Source: JBQTKD01 sp052386455 (GTDB lineage: Bacteria; Actinomycetota; Actinomycetes; Sporichthyales; Sporichthyaceae). From it: DNA of 64,000 nt. Numbering within the stretch: position 1 is the stretch's first letter; each line of letters starts with the position of its first letter. The notes beneath the pieces were generated by a model. It saw only the letters and a program-made list of their open reading frames with translations. It made no database searches and was not told the DNA's origin. Below, one piece after another: positions 60,257 through 64,000 of this stretch. The position numbers and the translations under genes were made by a program. The stretch lies in the NCBI GenBank assembly GCA_052386455.1, contig JBQTKD010000034.1, positions 43,793 to 107,792 of the forward strand. The letters run 5' to 3'.

Positions 60257-62056
60257 TCAGATCGCCAGTGTGGTCGGCATGCTCGCCGGGTTGTGGATCG
60301 TCTGGATGGTCTTGCCCGGGCCGAGGTACATGTGGACGCCGCAGGGCAGGCACGGGTCGAAGCTGCGGACCGCGCGCATGATGTCGATGCCCTTGAACGT
60401 GTCCGGGCCGTTCTCCTCGAAGATCGGGGTGTTCTGCACCGCGTCCTCGTAGGGGCCCGGGGTGCCGTAGACGTCGCGCACGCTGGCGTTCCACGGCGTC
60501 GGCGGGTACGGGTGGTAGTTCGCGATCTTCCCGCCCTTGATCACCATGTGGTGGGACAGGACCCCGCGCACCGCTTCGGTGAACCCGCAGGAGAACGCCT
60601 CGTCCGGAACGGTGAAGGAGTTCCAGGTCTTGGTGTTGCCGGCCCGGACCTCCGCCAGCGCCTGCTCGACGAAGTACATGGCGACCCCGGCCGCGTAGGC
60701 CTGGAAGTAGGTGCGCGCCCGGTTGCGCTCCAGGGCGTTGCTCCACTTCGGAATGTGCCACTCGAAGGTGGTCTCCGGCTTGTTCATGGTCTTGGGCAGG
60801 TTGATGACGACCGAGTGTCCGGTGGACTTGACGTACCCGCAGTCGACCAGGCCGCCGAGCGCGGTTGCCCACAGCCGGGCGATCGGGCCGCCGCCGGTGT
60901 CGGCGGCGAGGTGGTCGGTGCCGTCGAACCAGCGCGGGGACATGACCCAGCTGTACTTGTCCTCGAAGTCGCGCTTCTGCGGCCGCGGGATCGTGGTCTG
61001 GTTCCACGGATGGTTGCGGTCGACCGGGTTGCCGAGGGCGTCGCGTTCGACGAACATCGGCTCGGATTCCCAGCTCTGGTAGTACGACGAGCCGAGCAGG
61101 ATCCGGATGCCCAGGTTGATCTTGACGAGGTCGTTGGTGACGAGTTTGCCGTCGACGACGACGCCCGGGGACACGAAGGCCTTGCGACCCCAGTCGGTCA
61201 TCCGCTCGTAGGTGAAGTCGCAGTGCGCCGGGTCGTTGAGTGCGCCCCAGCAGACCAGCTGGGTGCGCCGGAAACCGACCATCTCGTAGCCGGGAAGCGC
61301 CTCGTAGAAGAAGTTGAACAGATCGTCGTGCAACGGCACGACCCGCTTCATGAACTCGATGTAGCGCATGAGCCGGGTCAGGTAGTCGGTGATGAGTTGG
61401 ATGGTCGCCGTGGTGCCGACGCCGCCCGGGTACAGCGTGGACGGGTGGACGTGCCGCCCCTCCATCAGGCAGAACATCTCGCGGGTGTAGCGCGAGACCT
61501 GCAGGGCCTCGCGGTAGAACTCGCCCTCGAGCGGGTTGAGCGCCCGCATGATGTCGCCGATGAACTTGTAGCCGTGTGCGGCCGCGCCCGGTGCCTCGGT
61601 GCGGTTGGCCAGTTCCAGCACGCCCGGGTTGGTCTCGCGGACCATCCGTTCGCAGTAGTCCACGCCGACCAGGTTCTCCTGGAAGATGTTGTGGTCGAAC
61701 ATGTACTCGGCCGCCTCGCCGAGGTTGATGATCCACTCCCCCAGCGCCGGCGGGTGCACCCCGTAGGCCATGTTCTGGTTGTAGACCGAACAGGTGGCGT
61801 GGTTGTCCCCGCAGATGCCGCAGATGCGGCTGGTGATGAAGTGCGCGTCGCGCGGATCCTTGCCCTTCATGAACAGGCTGTAGCCGCGGAAGATCGACGA
61901 GGTGCTGTAGCACTCCGCGACGGTCTTGGCCTTGAAGTCGATCTTCGTGTACAGGCCCAGACTGCCCACGATGCGAGTGATCGGGTCCCAGGTCATCTCG
62001 GTGAGACCGGTGGTTGCGCCGCCCTTTGCGGCGTGCCGCGGTTCGGTGATCGTCAT
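60257..62056 (-). CDS. hhyL: [NiFe] hydrogenase large subunit, group 1h
   Basis: The 599-aa subunit carries the NiFe active site. The L1 motif is RICGICGDNHATCS with Cys79 and Cys82, and the L2 motif DPCLPCGVH has Cys569 and Cys572. The 24 residues after His575 would be cut off by the protease encoded downstream. The L2 form with LPCGVHM and overall similarity fit the actinobacterial high-affinity group (1h, formerly group 5) that oxidises atmospheric H2. It starts 4 bases after hhyS. Confidence 0.96.
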   Translation of the reverse strand: MTITEPRHAAKGGATTGLTEMTWDPITRIVGSLGLYTKIDFKAKTVAECYSTSSIFRGYSLFMKGKDPRDAHFITSRICGICGDNHATCSVYNQNMAYGVHPPALGEWIINLGEAAEYMFDHNIFQENLVGVDYCERMVRETNPGVLELANRTEAPGAAAHGYKFIGDIMRALNPLEGEFYREALQVSRYTREMFCLMEGRHVHPSTLYPGGVGTTATIQLITDYLTRLMRYIEFMKRVVPLHDDLFNFFYEALPGYEMVGFRRTQLVCWGALNDPAHCDFTYERMTDWGRKAFVSPGVVVDGKLVTNDLVKINLGIRILLGSSYYQSWESEPMFVERDALGNPVDRNHPWNQTTIPRPQKRDFEDKYSWVMSPRWFDGTDHLAADTGGGPIARLWATALGGLVDCGYVKSTGHSVVINLPKTMNKPETTFEWHIPKWSNALERNRARTYFQAYAAGVAMYFVEQALAEVRAGNTKTWNSFTVPDEAFSCGFTEAVRGVLSHHMVIKGGKIANYHPYPPTPWNASVRDVYGTPGPYEDAVQNTPIFEENGPDTFKGIDIMRAVRSFDPCLPCGVHMYLGPGKTIQTIHNPASMPTTLAI

Positions 62057-62060
62057 CGGG

Positions 62061-63107
<1,047 letters not shown>

Positions 63108-63178
63108 CGCCGAGATACCTCCTCGAGGCGCATCGCGACTCCGAAATCGTCCGTCGCGGAATACGCACTCTACGCGCG

Positions 63179-63295
63179 ATTTCGAAATGGGCAATAGGGC
63201 GAATTCCCTTGCCATACAGGGAAATTCGTCCTCGAATCGGGAATTCCAATCGCGCCCAGAATGACAGATCCCGCGAATCCGGGAATCCCGGATTC
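63179..63295. promoter_or_regulatory. Dyad-rich promoter region between the hydrogenase operon and YceI
   Basis: Three symmetric elements are packed here: ATTTCGAAAT (63179-63188), a dyad with arms CGAATTCCCT and AGGGAAATTCG (63200-63228, one-base bulge), and GAATCCGGGA-A-TCCCGGATTC (63275-63295, perfect 10-bp arms). A GGGAATTCC element lies between (63238-63246). The region is AT-richer than its surroundings and must contain the hhyS promoter, so these are candidate operators. Confidence 0.6.
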
Positions 63296-63337
63296 CGTTA
63301 GCCGACGCACTACGGCCACAACCGCTACGGTGCCGCA

Positions 63338-63892
63338 ATGAATCCCGAACCGGGCACCGTAGAAATCGGCCCGACCCACGGAACGCTCCGTGTGTTCACC
63401 ACGCGGGAGGGCGTGGCGGCGGCCGTTGGCCACGACCTCGAGATCGGTTTTGCGCGGTGGTCCGGCACGCTGGATCACCGCGGGGAACCCTTGGCGACCG
63501 CGGTCGCCGTGACGGTGGAACTCGATTCGTTCTCGGTGATCGCAGGCTCCGGCGGGGTTTCTCCGCTGTCGGACTCCGACCGCGCCGACATCCGTAGGAA
63601 CGCCCTGAAGGTTCTCGATACAGAAGGGCACCCCACCGCAGAGTTCCGTTCGACGAAGGTGGCCGTCGACTCGGCGGGCAACGGGTGCCTAACCGGGACG
63701 CTTTCGATGGCGGAGCGCGATGTCGGCGTGCGATTCGAGATTCGCGGCGCCGGGCCGGGCACCTGGCACGCAACCGGCGAGGTCGCCCAGACCGCGCTCG
63801 GGCTCAAGCCGTACCGAGCATTTCTCGGAGCGCTTCGACTCTCCGACACCGTGCGCATCGAGGTCGAGGTGAAACTGGCTCTTCCTACTTGA
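63338..63892 (+). CDS. YceI-family lipid-binding-like protein
   Basis: The 184-aa lipocalin-like protein has VEIGPTHGTLRVFTTREG, VGHDLEIGFARWSGTL, the family segment SDSDRADIRRNALKVLDTEGHPTAEFRS and LTMAERDV-like LSMAERDVGVRFEI. YceI proteins bind polyisoprenoids or amphiphiles. No signal peptide is present, so it appears cytoplasmic. It is divergent from the hydrogenase operon, and its last 8 bases overlap the end of a transposase gene on the other strand. Confidence 0.85.
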   Translation: MNPEPGTVEIGPTHGTLRVFTTREGVAAAVGHDLEIGFARWSGTLDHRGEPLATAVAVTVELDSFSVIAGSGGVSPLSDSDRADIRRNALKVLDTEGHPTAEFRSTKVAVDSAGNGCLTGTLSMAERDVGVRFEIRGAGPGTWHATGEVAQTALGLKPYRAFLGALRLSDTVRIEVEVKLALPT

Positions 63893-64000
63893 GGTGGGGG
63901 CTGGTCAGTCCGCCGCCGATGAGCAGCATGCGTAGTCGGTAGTTGTCGCGGTTGCGGAAGCCGCGGGCGATGCGCCGGTGCAGTTCGATGAGGCCGTTGA
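63885..64000 (-). mobile_element. C-terminal end of a transposase (ISL3-like), cut by window edge
   Basis: The minus-strand frame ending at the TAG 63885-63887 encodes NGLIELHRRIARGFRNRDNY then RLRMLLIGGGLTSPHLK. The HRRIARGFRNRDNYRLR helix is the typical end of ISL3-type DDE transposases. About 37 codons are visible. Its stop lies inside the YceI coding end, suggesting the element inserted at or very near the YceI stop and may have replaced its original last codons. Confidence 0.65.

Overview
The window is about 64 kb of very GC-rich DNA with tightly packed genes, many GTG/TTG starts and many 4-base ATGA/GTGA overlaps. The gene content (WhiB, F420 biosynthesis, DUF3499, Trm112-like, DUF222-HNH, DUF3105, actinobacterial DapD, group 1h hydrogenase) indicates an actinobacterium (Actinomycetota). 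The genus cannot be fixed from the sequence. The order SIS isomerase - phosphomannomutase - DUF3499 - degenerate metallopeptidase - WhiB - fbiA - fbiB - mannose-1-P guanylyltransferase - TIGR03089 - purE - purK - GtrA follows the chromosomal backbone known from mycobacteria (the Rv3256c to Rv3277 neighbourhood), with several insertions. This is chromosome, not a plasmid or phage. No rRNA, tRNA or CRISPR array was seen.

Layout. 1-4 kb: cation transporter (cut by the window edge), sugar-phosphate isomerase, Trm112-like protein, phosphomannomutase, DUF3499. 4-9.3 kb: degenerate zincin and a two-gene envelope operon (giant membrane GT2 plus DUF5719 protein). 9.5-12.5 kb: whiB and fbiA-fbiB for coenzyme F420. 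12.6-18 kb: a DNA glycosylase, three consecutive DUF3105 membrane proteins, a PGPGW protein and an Nramp-like transporter. 18-23 kb: a VapBC module, GDP-mannose pyrophosphorylase, a glycosyltransferase, TIGR03089 and a secreted PGRP amidase. 23.3-35.8 kb: an envelope-polymer locus with two CDP-alcohol phosphotransferases, two nucleotidyltransferases, a Wzm/Wzt-type ABC exporter, glycosyltransferases, two LCP ligases and a UDP-sugar dehydrogenase. 36-37.7 kb: a second toxin-antitoxin pair and a secreted trypsin-like protease. 37.7-47.6 kb: purE-purK, GtrA, two LOG-family proteins, an LLM oxidoreductase, dapE, a DUF222-HNH gene behind a perfect LexA box, dapD and DUF488. 47.6-51 kb: a lysozyme-like secreted protein and a sortase next to its probable substrate.

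51-63.1 kb is a complete-looking minus-strand operon for a group 1h (actinobacterial, high-affinity) [NiFe] hydrogenase. In transcription order it is hhyS, hhyL, NifU/ferredoxin-like protein, DUF5947, DUF6084, an unknown 442-aa protein, maturation protease, a 34-aa DUF6893-like protein, a 62-aa protein, hypF, hypC, hypD, hypE. HypA and HypB are not in the window. The large subunit needs the Hyp proteins for Fe(CN)2CO assembly and the protease for C-terminal trimming; the unknown genes are co-transcribed and probably serve cluster supply, assembly or electron transfer. The window ends with a YceI protein and the tail of a transposase.

The less ordinary signals are: a 14-bp palindrome present four times as two pairs, each with exactly 60-bp spacing, flanking the whiB-fbiAB block; a 43-bp dispersed repeat in three places; a hypF reading frame that lacks a canonical start and runs in frame, across one TGA, from the 62-aa gene before it; a sortase without an arginine at the expected place next to a protein ending in an APATG-type signal; and several dyad-symmetric candidate operators.
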